NCBI RefSeq assembly: GCF_009674775.1
Contig: NZ_WKKE01000012.1
Span: forward strand, 112,326-176,325
Source of the DNA: Flavobacterium sp. LC2016-23
Lineage (GTDB): Bacteria > Bacteroidota > Bacteroidia > Flavobacteriales > Flavobacteriaceae
DNA length: 64,000 bases
Direction of reading: 5' to 3'
Shown here: one piece after another, positions 31,186 to 40,697 of the stretch
Layout of the letters: each line of letters opens with the position of its first letter
Position numbering within the stretch: position 1 is the first letter of the stretch
The notes under the pieces: generated by a model
What the model saw: only the letters and a program-made list of their open reading frames with translations
Database searches by the model: none
Told to the model about the DNA's origin: nothing
Program-made: the position numbers and the translations under genes

Positions 31186-33126
31186 TTAAAGCAAAAAGCC
31201 CCAATATTGAAAGTAAACCCCTACCAGAATTAAAGAGAACAAGATGGTAGAAATAACGCCTGCATTTGAAACGGAGCTGATTTTAAAAGCAAAATAAAGA
31301 ATTGAAAATAAAGTAAATGCGATAAAAAACCATTGCACGATGAACAAATAACCAAACTGGCTGCGCATTCCAAAAGCAAGTATGTAAAAATTATCCTGTG
31401 CAGTATCGTTTATCGCCAGAACAAATCCGATGATAGTAAAGAGGCCTAATAAGGACGTAATTACAATTAAAGCCCTGATTCCTTTATTGGTCTTAGTAGT
31501 GATTTCTTTTTTTATAAAACCGTAAATCAGTCCAAAAACAGAAACCAGTAAAATGAGAAAAGCAATTAGAAAGGGCGCGAAAAACAAAAGATTAAAACCG
31601 TTGAGACTATTGGCAAAATTTGAAACTCCTCCGCTTAATTTTACATCTGTAATAAAATTTACTTTAGCCACGGACTGAAAGCCACTTATGTCCGGTTTTT
31701 TATTCGGATTGCCTACAAAATCACCTATAATTTTAGCTCCAATTTTAGAAAAACCGGGAGCATGTCCAAAAACAGGGGCATTCACTAAAAATCCGTTTTT
31801 GAATCGACCTACTGTCACCTTTCCGTTGGAAGCCGGAGTAATCGGATCAAATGCTCCCGCAAGTACTAAGACCGGTGCTTTTACGGCTGACAGATTCGAT
31901 AAATCATACGTGGATTTCGATTTTGTTACACCTCCCAAATTCCATTTGTCACACACCAAAAAGTCTGATTTATAAAAAGACAAGCCGCCTTTTAATTTTT
32001 GGTATTGGGCTGCATTCGCATCAAACGCTGCAATAGAATTAGAAGGTACCGTTTCGTTGCAGCTCACACAGTAATATTGTCCGTAATCTAATCCCAATGC
32101 TCCGGAAAAAGCCGCTACCAGTGCACTTAAGGTATTTTTGTCCCCTCTGTTGAATTCGGTGATCAGCAAGGGCAACAGTTCGATTAATTTCTTTTGGTAA
32201 AGAGCCTGCTGGATAGCAATTTTAAAATCCTCCGCATTATACGTGAAGGCACCGGCAGGAATAATTTTCTTATCTACTTTTACGGTAATTGGATTTTTCT
32301 CTAATTTTTCCAGTGTTTCATAATAGACATTTTCTAAATACGGGTATTGTTTGTTGCAAGTCGGATCGTTTTTACAGGCACTAAAAACTTTTTCTAAACT
32401 ATTGGCGTAGTTGGTCGTATTCTGGTTATAATAGCTGGAAATATCTGAAATAGAAGAATCCAGAATTAAGGACTTAATGTCTTCAGGGAAATCATTTGCG
32501 TAGACCTGAGCGGTATAGGTTCCGTAAGAAGTACCGTATACATTCCAATTTTGATAGCCTAAGGCCTTTTTTAAAGCATTGAGGTCTTTGGCTATTGACT
32601 TGCTATTGTAGGCGTTTAAATCAATATCCCTGTTTAGCAGGTCCTGTTTACAAGCTGCTGCTGCAATTGTTTTTTGCTGTTCATCCTGCGTTGCCTTTTG
32701 ATTTTTGGCGAGTATTTCCAGGAATTTTTTTCCTAAGTCGGGACAGAATTTAGGAAGCGAAAAACCGGTTCCTCTTACATCTGCCAAAATAATAGTACTA
32801 CTGCTTCTTAAAGGATGTTTCAGCCAGCCCCAGATGCCCTTAATCCCTCCTGCTCCCGGCCCGCCTTCAATATAAATCACGGGATTCGTATCTGCTTTTT
32901 TGGAGGTGCTTTTTAAAACCGCGACTGCTATTTTAATTGTTTTGCCTTCGGGTTTGTCCCAATTTTCAGGAACTGTTAAGTACCCCCATTCTATATTTTC
33001 CTCATTGATCGTTTTTTGTTCGGGGAAAAAAGTGGTTGTTTTTTCGAATTTAAAACCATTCGTCTGAGCAAACGAACAAGCAGGTAAAAGGCAGAGCAAT
33101 ACAAATAGTCGTAATAGATTTTTCAT
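31186..33126 (-). CDS. Membrane-anchored S33-type alpha/beta hydrolase (TAP-like peptidase)
   Basis: This 646-residue protein begins MKNLLRLFVLLCLLPACSFAQ, a signal peptide with a possible lipobox Cys. The alpha/beta hydrolase core carries the oxyanion motif EGGPGAGG, the nucleophile in GTSYGTYTAQ (Ser about 200), Asp in AGAFDPITP and His in FGHAPGF, matching Streptomyces-type tripeptidyl aminopeptidases (TAP C-terminal domain). Four membrane helices follow from about residue 510. Only 10 bases separate it from the phosphopantetheinyl transferase gene upstream, so it is probably the last gene of the peptide operon. It may trim or degrade the peptide product outside the cytoplasm, but it could be unrelated. 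Confidence 0.85.
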   Translation of the reverse strand: MKNLLRLFVLLCLLPACSFAQTNGFKFEKTTTFFPEQKTINEENIEWGYLTVPENWDKPEGKTIKIAVAVLKSTSKKADTNPVIYIEGGPGAGGIKGIWGWLKHPLRSSSTIILADVRGTGFSLPKFCPDLGKKFLEILAKNQKATQDEQQKTIAAAACKQDLLNRDIDLNAYNSKSIAKDLNALKKALGYQNWNVYGTSYGTYTAQVYANDFPEDIKSLILDSSISDISSYYNQNTTNYANSLEKVFSACKNDPTCNKQYPYLENVYYETLEKLEKNPITVKVDKKIIPAGAFTYNAEDFKIAIQQALYQKKLIELLPLLITEFNRGDKNTLSALVAAFSGALGLDYGQYYCVSCNETVPSNSIAAFDANAAQYQKLKGGLSFYKSDFLVCDKWNLGGVTKSKSTYDLSNLSAVKAPVLVLAGAFDPITPASNGKVTVGRFKNGFLVNAPVFGHAPGFSKIGAKIIGDFVGNPNKKPDISGFQSVAKVNFITDVKLSGGVSNFANSLNGFNLLFFAPFLIAFLILLVSVFGLIYGFIKKEITTKTNKGIRALIVITSLLGLFTIIGFVLAINDTAQDNFYILAFGMRSQFGYLFIVQWFFIAFTLFSILYFAFKISSVSNAGVISTILFSLILVGVYFQYWGFLL

Positions 33127-33136
33127 TTTATTTCAG

Positions 33137-33784
33137 TTAAATTATTGGTTTAGATATGTTTTTCAACACAACATCATTCATATTCGTTTTGGAGGAGATC
33201 ATACATTTGTACTTCTCATCTATTTTTAGTTCTTTCAGGTAGTATTCTTCTCCCTCAATACTGGTTTTGTAGTCTACAATTTCGAAGGATTTCAAGGGAA
33301 TCGATAATCCGTGGCCATGAGCTTTTATAACCGCTTCCTTCTGTGTCCAATACTCAAAAAAGGCATTTTTCTGATTGCCGGAATTACTGATTTTGTCCCA
33401 TTCGTTTTTAGTCATCTGAAATTTAAAATCATCGATTATCAGGTCGGACATGATTTCAATATCAATTCCTATTTCGGTTACCCTGCTTAGGGCACAAACC
33501 ACGATTTCACCCGAATGCGAAATATTAAACTGCAGGGCATTATTTTCAAAATAAGGTTTGTTGTATCTGGTGTATCGGATTTCTTTATTGTGAGAACCCT
33601 GCAAACCAAATTCCTTCATCCCTGTAAACAATAATATCCGGCCCAAAAGCGATAATTGTGCATCCTGCCATCTTCTGAACCGCTTAATTTTTTGCTGGTA
33701 TTCTTCTGAAAAATGCAGCAGATTATTTCGCAGCAAACTTTCGTGATTTTCTTCCGACAGATAAGCATAATAGATATAAATCAA
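33137..33784 (-). CDS. 4'-phosphopantetheinyl transferase, Sfp type
   Basis: This 215-residue protein transfers phosphopantetheine from CoA to the conserved Ser of carrier domains. The key motifs are IGIDIEIM (Mg-binding Asp) and FFEYWTQKEAVIKAHGHGL, the WxxKEAxxK core of the family. The Sfp-type length (about 220) and two-domain layout fit. No ATG is present in the right place: the frame opens with TTG at 33784 and an in-frame stop lies 5 codons upstream. It starts 15 bases after the C-A-T-C synthetase gene and would activate all carrier domains of this operon. Confidence 0.93.
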   Translation of the reverse strand: MIYIYYAYLSEENHESLLRNNLLHFSEEYQQKIKRFRRWQDAQLSLLGRILLFTGMKEFGLQGSHNKEIRYTRYNKPYFENNALQFNISHSGEIVVCALSRVTEIGIDIEIMSDLIIDDFKFQMTKNEWDKISNSGNQKNAFFEYWTQKEAVIKAHGHGLSIPLKSFEIVDYKTSIEGEEYYLKELKIDEKYKCMISSKTNMNDVVLKNISKPII

Positions 33785-33799
33785 AACTATAGTGGTTTA

Positions 33800-36700
33800 T
33801 CAGAAGTTAAAATCAAAATCAGACACGGTATTTTTCTCCCATTCTATTCTAATATCGATTGCCTCTAATGTCGTAGCCGGATTTTTTACTATTTCGCTTA
33901 AAAGAGTACTGTAACTGGCTCCAATGACCTGTATGGTATTCTTATCAAACAGATCAGTATTATAATCTATAATTCCTTTTAGCGTATTTTCACTTTCGAA
34001 TAAATTAAATACTATAGGCATCCTGCTGTATTTGCTTTCCATCGGGTAAGATGTCAGTTTTAGGTCGTTTAATTCAATACTGCTTTCAAAGGAAAATTCC
34101 GGATTCTGGTACACCAGCATAAGATCAAAAACAGCCGGCGGGATTTTATCAAACGGAACATTCTGATACTCATTAATCGCTAATAAATTTCTTTGCGTAT
34201 TTTTCAATAAGGCTGTAAAGCTTTGTTCCTGCTCTAATTGCGTTCTTAAAATCAATGTTTTCACAAACATTCCAATCTGATTGTTCAGTTCCGGAATATT
34301 TCTGCCTGAGTTAGCGGTTGCAATACAAATATCAGTACGGTTTGAAAATTTGGAAATCAGTACATTTAAAGCTGCTGTTAAAACGGTATAAAAAGTAACC
34401 TGCTCGTCAAGCGCTAATTTCTTTAAAGCCATGGCCGTATCCGGCTTGAGTTCAAACCAATATTTGCCTCCGCCCTGCTCGTTTTGCCTGTTCTCAAAAT
34501 CCCGGTCAAAGGAATCCTTAGGATGGTAATTGTGCAGGTACTTTTTCCAGAAAGCCTCATTTTGGGCGGCGTTATCTTCTACCGTTTTATTGAACCATTC
34601 CGAATAATCTTTAAACTGAAATTGCAAAGCAGCCTCTTTTGTTGTTTCCGAAGAATTGGTCTCCTTATAATTTTCAATAAATTCGGTAATGAAAATTTCC
34701 AGCGATAAACCATCCATTATAATGTGATGTGTACAAAAAAGCAGTAGATTTTTATTCTCTTCCGCCCTGATTAGCTGTACTCTTAGCAGTACATCTGTTT
34801 CTAAATCGAAAGGGGTATCATTTACTTTATGAATCATTTCCGTTACTTTTTCATCACCTGCTTCAGAGACCGAAATGGAAAAATGTACCTTTTCAAAAGG
34901 ATTAATTTTCTGATAAGGAATTCCGTTTATTTCAGTAAAATTCGTTCTCAGGATTTCATGTTTCCTGATAATTTTACGAATTGCAGCAGCAATTTTATCC
35001 GTATTCACGTTTCCTTCCAGACTGTAAGCGGCAAACATATTGTAGGCTATGGAAGTGTTTTTTTGTTGGGAAGCCAGCCAGATATGGTATTGTGGCGCGG
35101 TTAAAGCGTAAAACTCTTTTATTTCGGATAATATAATACCCCCAGGCGGATTGGGAACTAGTTTTTGCAGATAATGCGCCAGCAATTCAATTGTAGGATA
35201 ATCAAAAATCGTTTTCAGGGAAATATCAAGTGAAAGCTGCTTCGTTACCAGACCAATCAATTTTACCGCATTTAGAGAATGACCGCCTAAAGCAAAAAAA
35301 TTATCATGAACACTTATCGGTTCTTTCGTATTTAATACTTCTTTCCAGTAGGCAGCAAGTGTTTTTTCTAAATCTGAAACGGGAGCTTTAAAATCGTCGT
35401 AGTCGGTATCCTTTGTAATGGCTCTTTTCGACAAAGATTTCCGGTCTATTTTTTGGTTTGGAGTAAGCGGAAATTCTTCCAAAGGAACAATCACGTTCGG
35501 AATCATATAATATGGAAGAGTCATTTTTAAGGCTGTCTTAATCTGTTCCACACCGATTTCCCGGTTTTTAAGAAAATAAGCGACCAGAAAAGCTTCCTGC
35601 TGCGCTCCTTTTTTGGCAATTACCACCGAATTCTGAACCCCTTCTATCTGATTTAACTGCGTCTCTATATCGCCAAGTTCGATTCTATAGCCTCTGATCT
35701 TGACCTGATTGTCATTTCTTCCCAAAAATGTAATTTCTCCATTATCATTCCATTTTCCGACATCGCCGGTTTCGTAGAGCAAACTACTGTTGTCAAAGGG
35801 ATTTACAATGAATTTTCCGTTTGTTAGTTCTTCATTTTTATAATAACCTTTGGCGAGTCCATCGCCTGCTATGTAAATGGCTCCGGGAATTCCTATCGGT
35901 TTAGGGCTTAAAAATTCATCGAGAATATAAAACTGCGTGTTGTTGATTGGTTTTCCAATATTTGAGGCATCCCTAAAATGCTCTATTTTTTTAATACTGG
36001 ACCAAATCGTAGTTTCTGTTGGCCCGTACATGTTCCAAATTTCCAGACTATTCCGGATTAGTTTTTCTGCCAGTGCTTCACTCAATAAATCCCCACCGCA
36101 CAGTACTTTTAATCGCTTATCGCCCTGCCAGCCGGCGTGAAACAACATCTGGTAAAAACTTGGTGTGGCCTGAATGATCGTAGGCTGTATCTCTTCTATT
36201 TTTTGAATAATCAAATTCGGATCGGCCAAAACACTCTGATTGGCCACGTACAAAGTAGCTCCTGACAGTAACGGCACGAAAAACTCTAGTATCGAAATAT
36301 CAAAGGAATAGGTCGTTACCGAAAAAAAGGTATCGTGTAATCCAACTCCCGGTTTTTGTTGAATGCTGATTAAAAAATTAAGCAATGCCTGATGACCAAT
36401 TTCTACTCCTTTTGGGTTTCCTGTTGAACCGGAAGTATAGATAATATAAGCTGTATCTTTAGGAGAAACTACTTTTCCCGGCGTTCCGTTAAAAATATCG
36501 ATTCCTTCCAAAATGCTCTCTAATGCTACTACCCTTACCTCACCGGAGGTGTTTAGGGAATAATCTTTTTCAGTAATCAGTATTTTACTCTGACTGTTGT
36601 CAATAATGTAATTGAGACGGTCTTCCGGAAATGTGGGGTCTAACGGGATATAAGATCTTCCCGATTTTAATATGCCTAATAAAACTACCACCATATTAGC

Positions 36701-38248
36701 CGATCGCTCTAATAAAACCGCAATAGGAGATTTATCTTTTTTTCCATAAGTAGTTAACAGATATTGCGCTATCTGATTGGATAATTTATGGAGCTCGGCA
36801 TACGAGTACGACCTGTCTTCGTCTTTTAAAGCTTCTTTTCCGGGAAAATTTTCAACCTGCTGCTGAAATATATCCAGTAAGGTAAACTCTTTTGGATACT
36901 CGGTTTTTGTAGCATTGAAGGTTTCTAAAACCCGGTTTCTTTCGTCTTTGGTTAGATACGTGAGTTCTTTTAACTTTTTGTCCGGATCGGCTAAAATGTT
37001 GTTAAGCAGGTTTTCAAAATGATGGACGGTCTGCGTAATTCGAGCTTCATTGAAATAATTTAAATTGTAATCGAAATCAATTTTTACATCTTCCGATTCA
37101 TCGAATTCGCGGATATAAATGGCCAGGGCTACCCGCTCTGACTCATGGGTAAGCGGAATTACGCGGGTTTGGGTATTATTGAAATCGGTGGCGTAATTTT
37201 GCTTTTCATAAGAAAGCGTAATATTGAATATTTTTTCTTTTTCGGTAAAAACCTGCAATTCCTGGATGAGTTTCCCCAAAGGAAAGCGCTGGTGACGGTA
37301 ATCGGCCCGCAATTGATTTTTGATCAGGATGATTAAATCTTCGAAAGTCATATCGAAATCCAGCGAAAGCCGCAGCGGTGCGATTCCCATAAAAAGGCCT
37401 ACTGTTTTCTTGTATTTCGCTTTACTTCTGTTTAAAACGGGTAAACCAATAGCAAAATCCGTATTTTGATGTTTCCTTCCGAAATAGGCATACAAAATAG
37501 CTAAGATCAAATGAAAAGACGAGCATTTACAGGCATCCGCCAACTGGTTGATCAGGTTGTATACTTCTCTTTTAATAATCAGTTCTTTACGGCTGCTTTT
37601 ATTGTTTTCTATTCCATCAGATAAAAATTCTTTTTCCAACAGTGCCTCCGGCAGTACTTTAAATTTGTCTACCCAGTACTTTTTATCTTCCAAAAAAGCT
37701 GCAGCGTTCTGGTACTCATGGTCGTCTTCCATAAAATCCTTATAACTAAACGGATAAGTGGTTGTCACATGCCCGAATTCCCGGATTTCATTATAATTCT
37801 GTACCAGTCTCTGAAACATTAAAGACGTACCCCAGCCATCAGTAATGATATGATGGTAAACGGAAAACAGGTAATGGAAATCTTCTTTCACTTTAACCAA
37901 AGTAAAAACATGCAAGAGCTTTTCATCAAATAAATCAAAAGGTTTTCTAAACTCCTTTTGCATGTAAATTGCAGCTTCTTCTTCAGGATTCACACGATCG
38001 GAGAAATCTACAAATCCAAGTTGGGAATCATGCTCCTCTACTACACTGATTGCTATCTCCTCCTGATTTTTCACCAGTATGCTTCTGTAGGTATCGTGCT
38101 GATCAATAAGCGTAGTGTAGGCTTTTTTAAAAGCCTCCGTATCTATAACTCCTTTAATTTCGATTTTGGCCCCAATATTATAAATGGGATCCTTAGGGAA
38201 TAATAATTGCTCGAAATAAACATCTTGTTGTGGAAGCGTTAGTCTCAT
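33800..38248 (-). CDS. Nonribosomal peptide synthetase, C-A(Gly)-T-C
   Basis: This 1,482-residue protein contains a condensation domain (1-430, HHIITDG near residue 136), an adenylation domain (445-935, YTSGSTGNPKG near 606), a carrier domain (FFALGGHSLNAVKLI, Ser near 988) and a second condensation domain (1050-1480, HHIIMDG near 1174) with no A-T after it. The ten specificity residues that I read are DILQLGMIWK, one change from the known glycine code DILQLGLIWK. The N-terminal C domain may be a starter type (TLPQQDVYFEQLLFP, DPIYNIG). The terminal C domain must use an acceptor on another protein or release the product. It lies near the end of the operon, 15 bases before the transferase. Confidence 0.92.
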   Translation of the reverse strand: MRLTLPQQDVYFEQLLFPKDPIYNIGAKIEIKGVIDTEAFKKAYTTLIDQHDTYRSILVKNQEEIAISVVEEHDSQLGFVDFSDRVNPEEEAAIYMQKEFRKPFDLFDEKLLHVFTLVKVKEDFHYLFSVYHHIITDGWGTSLMFQRLVQNYNEIREFGHVTTTYPFSYKDFMEDDHEYQNAAAFLEDKKYWVDKFKVLPEALLEKEFLSDGIENNKSSRKELIIKREVYNLINQLADACKCSSFHLILAILYAYFGRKHQNTDFAIGLPVLNRSKAKYKKTVGLFMGIAPLRLSLDFDMTFEDLIILIKNQLRADYRHQRFPLGKLIQELQVFTEKEKIFNITLSYEKQNYATDFNNTQTRVIPLTHESERVALAIYIREFDESEDVKIDFDYNLNYFNEARITQTVHHFENLLNNILADPDKKLKELTYLTKDERNRVLETFNATKTEYPKEFTLLDIFQQQVENFPGKEALKDEDRSYSYAELHKLSNQIAQYLLTTYGKKDKSPIAVLLERSANMVVVLLGILKSGRSYIPLDPTFPEDRLNYIIDNSQSKILITEKDYSLNTSGEVRVVALESILEGIDIFNGTPGKVVSPKDTAYIIYTSGSTGNPKGVEIGHQALLNFLISIQQKPGVGLHDTFFSVTTYSFDISILEFFVPLLSGATLYVANQSVLADPNLIIQKIEEIQPTIIQATPSFYQMLFHAGWQGDKRLKVLCGGDLLSEALAEKLIRNSLEIWNMYGPTETTIWSSIKKIEHFRDASNIGKPINNTQFYILDEFLSPKPIGIPGAIYIAGDGLAKGYYKNEELTNGKFIVNPFDNSSLLYETGDVGKWNDNGEITFLGRNDNQVKIRGYRIELGDIETQLNQIEGVQNSVVIAKKGAQQEAFLVAYFLKNREIGVEQIKTALKMTLPYYMIPNVIVPLEEFPLTPNQKIDRKSLSKRAITKDTDYDDFKAPVSDLEKTLAAYWKEVLNTKEPISVHDNFFALGGHSLNAVKLIGLVTKQLSLDISLKTIFDYPTIELLAHYLQKLVPNPPGGIILSEIKEFYALTAPQYHIWLASQQKNTSIAYNMFAAYSLEGNVNTDKIAAAIRKIIRKHEILRTNFTEINGIPYQKINPFEKVHFSISVSEAGDEKVTEMIHKVNDTPFDLETDVLLRVQLIRAEENKNLLLFCTHHIIMDGLSLEIFITEFIENYKETNSSETTKEAALQFQFKDYSEWFNKTVEDNAAQNEAFWKKYLHNYHPKDSFDRDFENRQNEQGGGKYWFELKPDTAMALKKLALDEQVTFYTVLTAALNVLISKFSNRTDICIATANSGRNIPELNNQIGMFVKTLILRTQLEQEQSFTALLKNTQRNLLAINEYQNVPFDKIPPAVFDLMLVYQNPEFSFESSIELNDLKLTSYPMESKYSRMPIVFNLFESENTLKGIIDYNTDLFDKNTIQVIGASYSTLLSEIVKNPATTLEAIDIRIEWEKNTVSDFDFNF

Positions 38249-38330
38249 TGAAAAGTGTGGTATTTAATAGTCTGTATTATAAAAATGTGATCTGTGAAAT
38301 TGCGGCTTCTGCCTCATTTATCTCCGGGCG

Positions 38331-39974
38331 CTACACTTCATTATGCCATAAGCTTTCTGTGTGCAGGGTTTCGTCTTTTACTTTGAAATCTTTTACAATT
38401 TCTCCATAATCAAATTTCAGGATTCGGTCTGCATACCTGAAATAAGCGTCATCATGCGTTACTGCGATAATGGTTTTTCCTTCCTGTTTTAACTTGGGCA
38501 GTAAATTTTCGTAGAAATATTTCCTGAAATGCGGATCCTGATCGGCTGCCCATTCGTCTAATACCAGAATTGGCTTGTCTTCCAGGAGTGCAAAAATCAA
38601 TGACATTCTTTTCCCCTGCCCTTTCGAAAAAGGCCTTCTTGCCGAATCTTCCTTATCATCGGTAATGACTTTGTCCAGCTCCATGATGCGGAGCAACTCC
38701 TGATATTCCTTATTATTTTCTAAAGTGTACGCATCGTAATTATTGGAAAATATGTGATTGTCCGTGAAAACTGCCGATATCAGGTTCTGTGTTGTTGTTT
38801 TTCCCGTAGTGTTTTTTTGTTCGTTTACAATTATTTCCCCTTCCGTAGGCTGATACAAGCCGGTCAGTATGTTGATAAAAGTACTTTTTCCACTGCCGTT
38901 TCCGCCAATTATAAAGATCATTTCTCCTTTTTCTATTGAAAGATTAACAGGTCCTAAGGCAAATGTTTTTTCGGCAGCATTGTTTTCATATTCAAAATGA
39001 ATCTGATTAAATCGTAGCGAACTAAAAGCTTCGGTATCTACAGTTTTAAGGGTTACGGTTACCTCTGAACTGTCAAAATCCTTTAAAAATTTCTTGATTC
39101 GGTTATTGGCAACAGTCAGTCTGGTATACACATTCTGCATATTGATCAGGTTGTTAATAGGGCCTGAAACAAATAATAGAATAACGACGTATGAAATCAC
39201 ATCTTCTCTTTGTAACAATCCAATCTCGGGCAATAAAAACAGAATGGCTCCAATAACCAGATACAGCCCGTACTGACTGATTAAGTTGATGGATAAAAAA
39301 ACATAGTTGATATTAAAATCCAGTATTTTGGCATTTTCCCGATTCGGTGACAAATGGTCCTGCATTAATTTTTCCCTTCTGTGGGTACTTAACTTAAATC
39401 CTTTGAATCCTTTTATGACATCGTCTACGTATTTGTAATAATGCTCATTGTACTTTCTGAGATGGGCTACTTTTTGCGACATCGTACTGATTACCAAAAA
39501 ATAGGTGACAGCGATCAGGATAATTAAACCCACCACCACTAAAGCCGCTGAAACGGACAGTGTAAACAAGTAAATCATACAGAGCAACAACATGAGTAAA
39601 GAATTGATCGTATGGGTGACCACTTCAGGAAAAGTCGCGAAAATCCTTAAATCTTCTATGGCGGTATAAAAGCGCTGCGAGCCCAGTTTTTCTAAGGTAA
39701 TTAAAGGGGCTTTTAATATTTTGTCGAAGATTTTTTTCTCGTTTTCATACAATACTTCAAAAGAGTATTTATTGATTTTCTTCTGGAAAACAATATTTAG
39801 TAAATACGTATAGATCACAGTGGAAACAAATACAATCCCCATATAATCGGTTAAGAATTCTGTTTTTCCGGAAATCACATTATTAATGATATAAACAATT
39901 CCGAAGCTCAGAATCGTGTTGGGTATTGCGTAAAGCAACAGATAAATGACGTAGGAAAATTTTAATTTAAACAT
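38331..39974 (-). CDS. Cyclic-peptide-type ABC exporter (PvdE/SyrD-like)
   Basis: This 547-residue half-transporter fuses a six-helix membrane domain (residues 1-300) with an ATPase. Walker A is IGGNGSGKSTF, the signature is FSKGQGKRMSL rather than LSGGQ, and Walker B is ILVLDEWAADQD with the catalytic residue in DEW. The FSKGQ signature and the overall length match PvdE-like exporters found in siderophore and lipopeptide clusters. It would move the peptide, or a precursor, across the inner membrane. It overlaps the thioesterase gene by 8 bases. Confidence 0.9.
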   Translation of the reverse strand: MFKLKFSYVIYLLLYAIPNTILSFGIVYIINNVISGKTEFLTDYMGIVFVSTVIYTYLLNIVFQKKINKYSFEVLYENEKKIFDKILKAPLITLEKLGSQRFYTAIEDLRIFATFPEVVTHTINSLLMLLLCMIYLFTLSVSAALVVVGLIILIAVTYFLVISTMSQKVAHLRKYNEHYYKYVDDVIKGFKGFKLSTHRREKLMQDHLSPNRENAKILDFNINYVFLSINLISQYGLYLVIGAILFLLPEIGLLQREDVISYVVILLFVSGPINNLINMQNVYTRLTVANNRIKKFLKDFDSSEVTVTLKTVDTEAFSSLRFNQIHFEYENNAAEKTFALGPVNLSIEKGEMIFIIGGNGSGKSTFINILTGLYQPTEGEIIVNEQKNTTGKTTTQNLISAVFTDNHIFSNNYDAYTLENNKEYQELLRIMELDKVITDDKEDSARRPFSKGQGKRMSLIFALLEDKPILVLDEWAADQDPHFRKYFYENLLPKLKQEGKTIIAVTHDDAYFRYADRILKFDYGEIVKDFKVKDETLHTESLWHNEV

Positions 39975-40686
39975 AGTAGTTTGTATTTTGATTGGTTATT
40001 TGTTTTTGAAAGATACTTGTGAAAATCTGTGCTAATGCCGCAGCATTACGGTGGATAAAAAAATGGTTGCCGCTCCATATCTCAGAGGTAAACGTACCGT
40101 CAGTGAAATTTTTCCAGTTTTCGATCTCCTGGCAGGTTTCTTCCTCAACACCCATTACGGCATGTATCGGGATGTTTAATTTGAGACCTTTTTCGGAAAA
40201 AGGATCTTTTTCCAGACACTCAAAATCGGCTCTCATAATGGGCAGGAAATAATCAAATAATTCTTCGTTTTCGCTTATTCCTGCCGGAATACCGCCCAGA
40301 CTCAGCAGTTCTTTTTTAAAATTGAAATCATCCAGTTGGTGACGCAGGACATTGCTGCTTTTTTTAATCCCGGGACCTGCATTTCCGGAAACAACAAGTG
40401 CCTGGGACGCATCTCCCGCAATTTCCATTTTTGCGGCTACGGAAAGTCCCAAAGTGGCTCCCATACTGTGCCCGTAGAGCAGATAAGGGGCTCCGTTTCT
40501 CAAAGATTTAATCTGTTGACAATAATCTGCAATGGCCTGATCCTTATTCTTAATTAAGTCTTCTTTGTGCCTTTTACCTCTTCCCGGTAATTCAAGGGGA
40601 ATGAAATCGAGGTGGGTGATCTCCTTTCTGAGAAATTCAAATGAAAAAACATTTCCTCCGGCAAAGTGTAGTAAAAAAAGCTGCAT
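39967..40686 (-). CDS. Type II thioesterase
   Basis: This 239-residue alpha/beta hydrolase starts MQLFLLHFAGGNVFSFEFL, like GrsT/SrfAD proteins, which open with a PHAGG segment. It has the nucleophile motif YGHSMGATLG, an Asp in the DFECLEKDPF stretch and the terminal His in WSGNHFFIHRNAA. Type II thioesterases remove stalled or mis-primed acyl groups from carrier domains. The placement between the barrel and exporter genes inside the operon supports this role. Confidence 0.92.
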   Translation of the reverse strand: MQLFLLHFAGGNVFSFEFLRKEITHLDFIPLELPGRGKRHKEDLIKNKDQAIADYCQQIKSLRNGAPYLLYGHSMGATLGLSVAAKMEIAGDASQALVVSGNAGPGIKKSSNVLRHQLDDFNFKKELLSLGGIPAGISENEELFDYFLPIMRADFECLEKDPFSEKGLKLNIPIHAVMGVEEETCQEIENWKNFTDGTFTSEIWSGNHFFIHRNAAALAQIFTSIFQKQITNQNTNYYV

Positions 40687-40697
40687 ATTTTTAGTTT

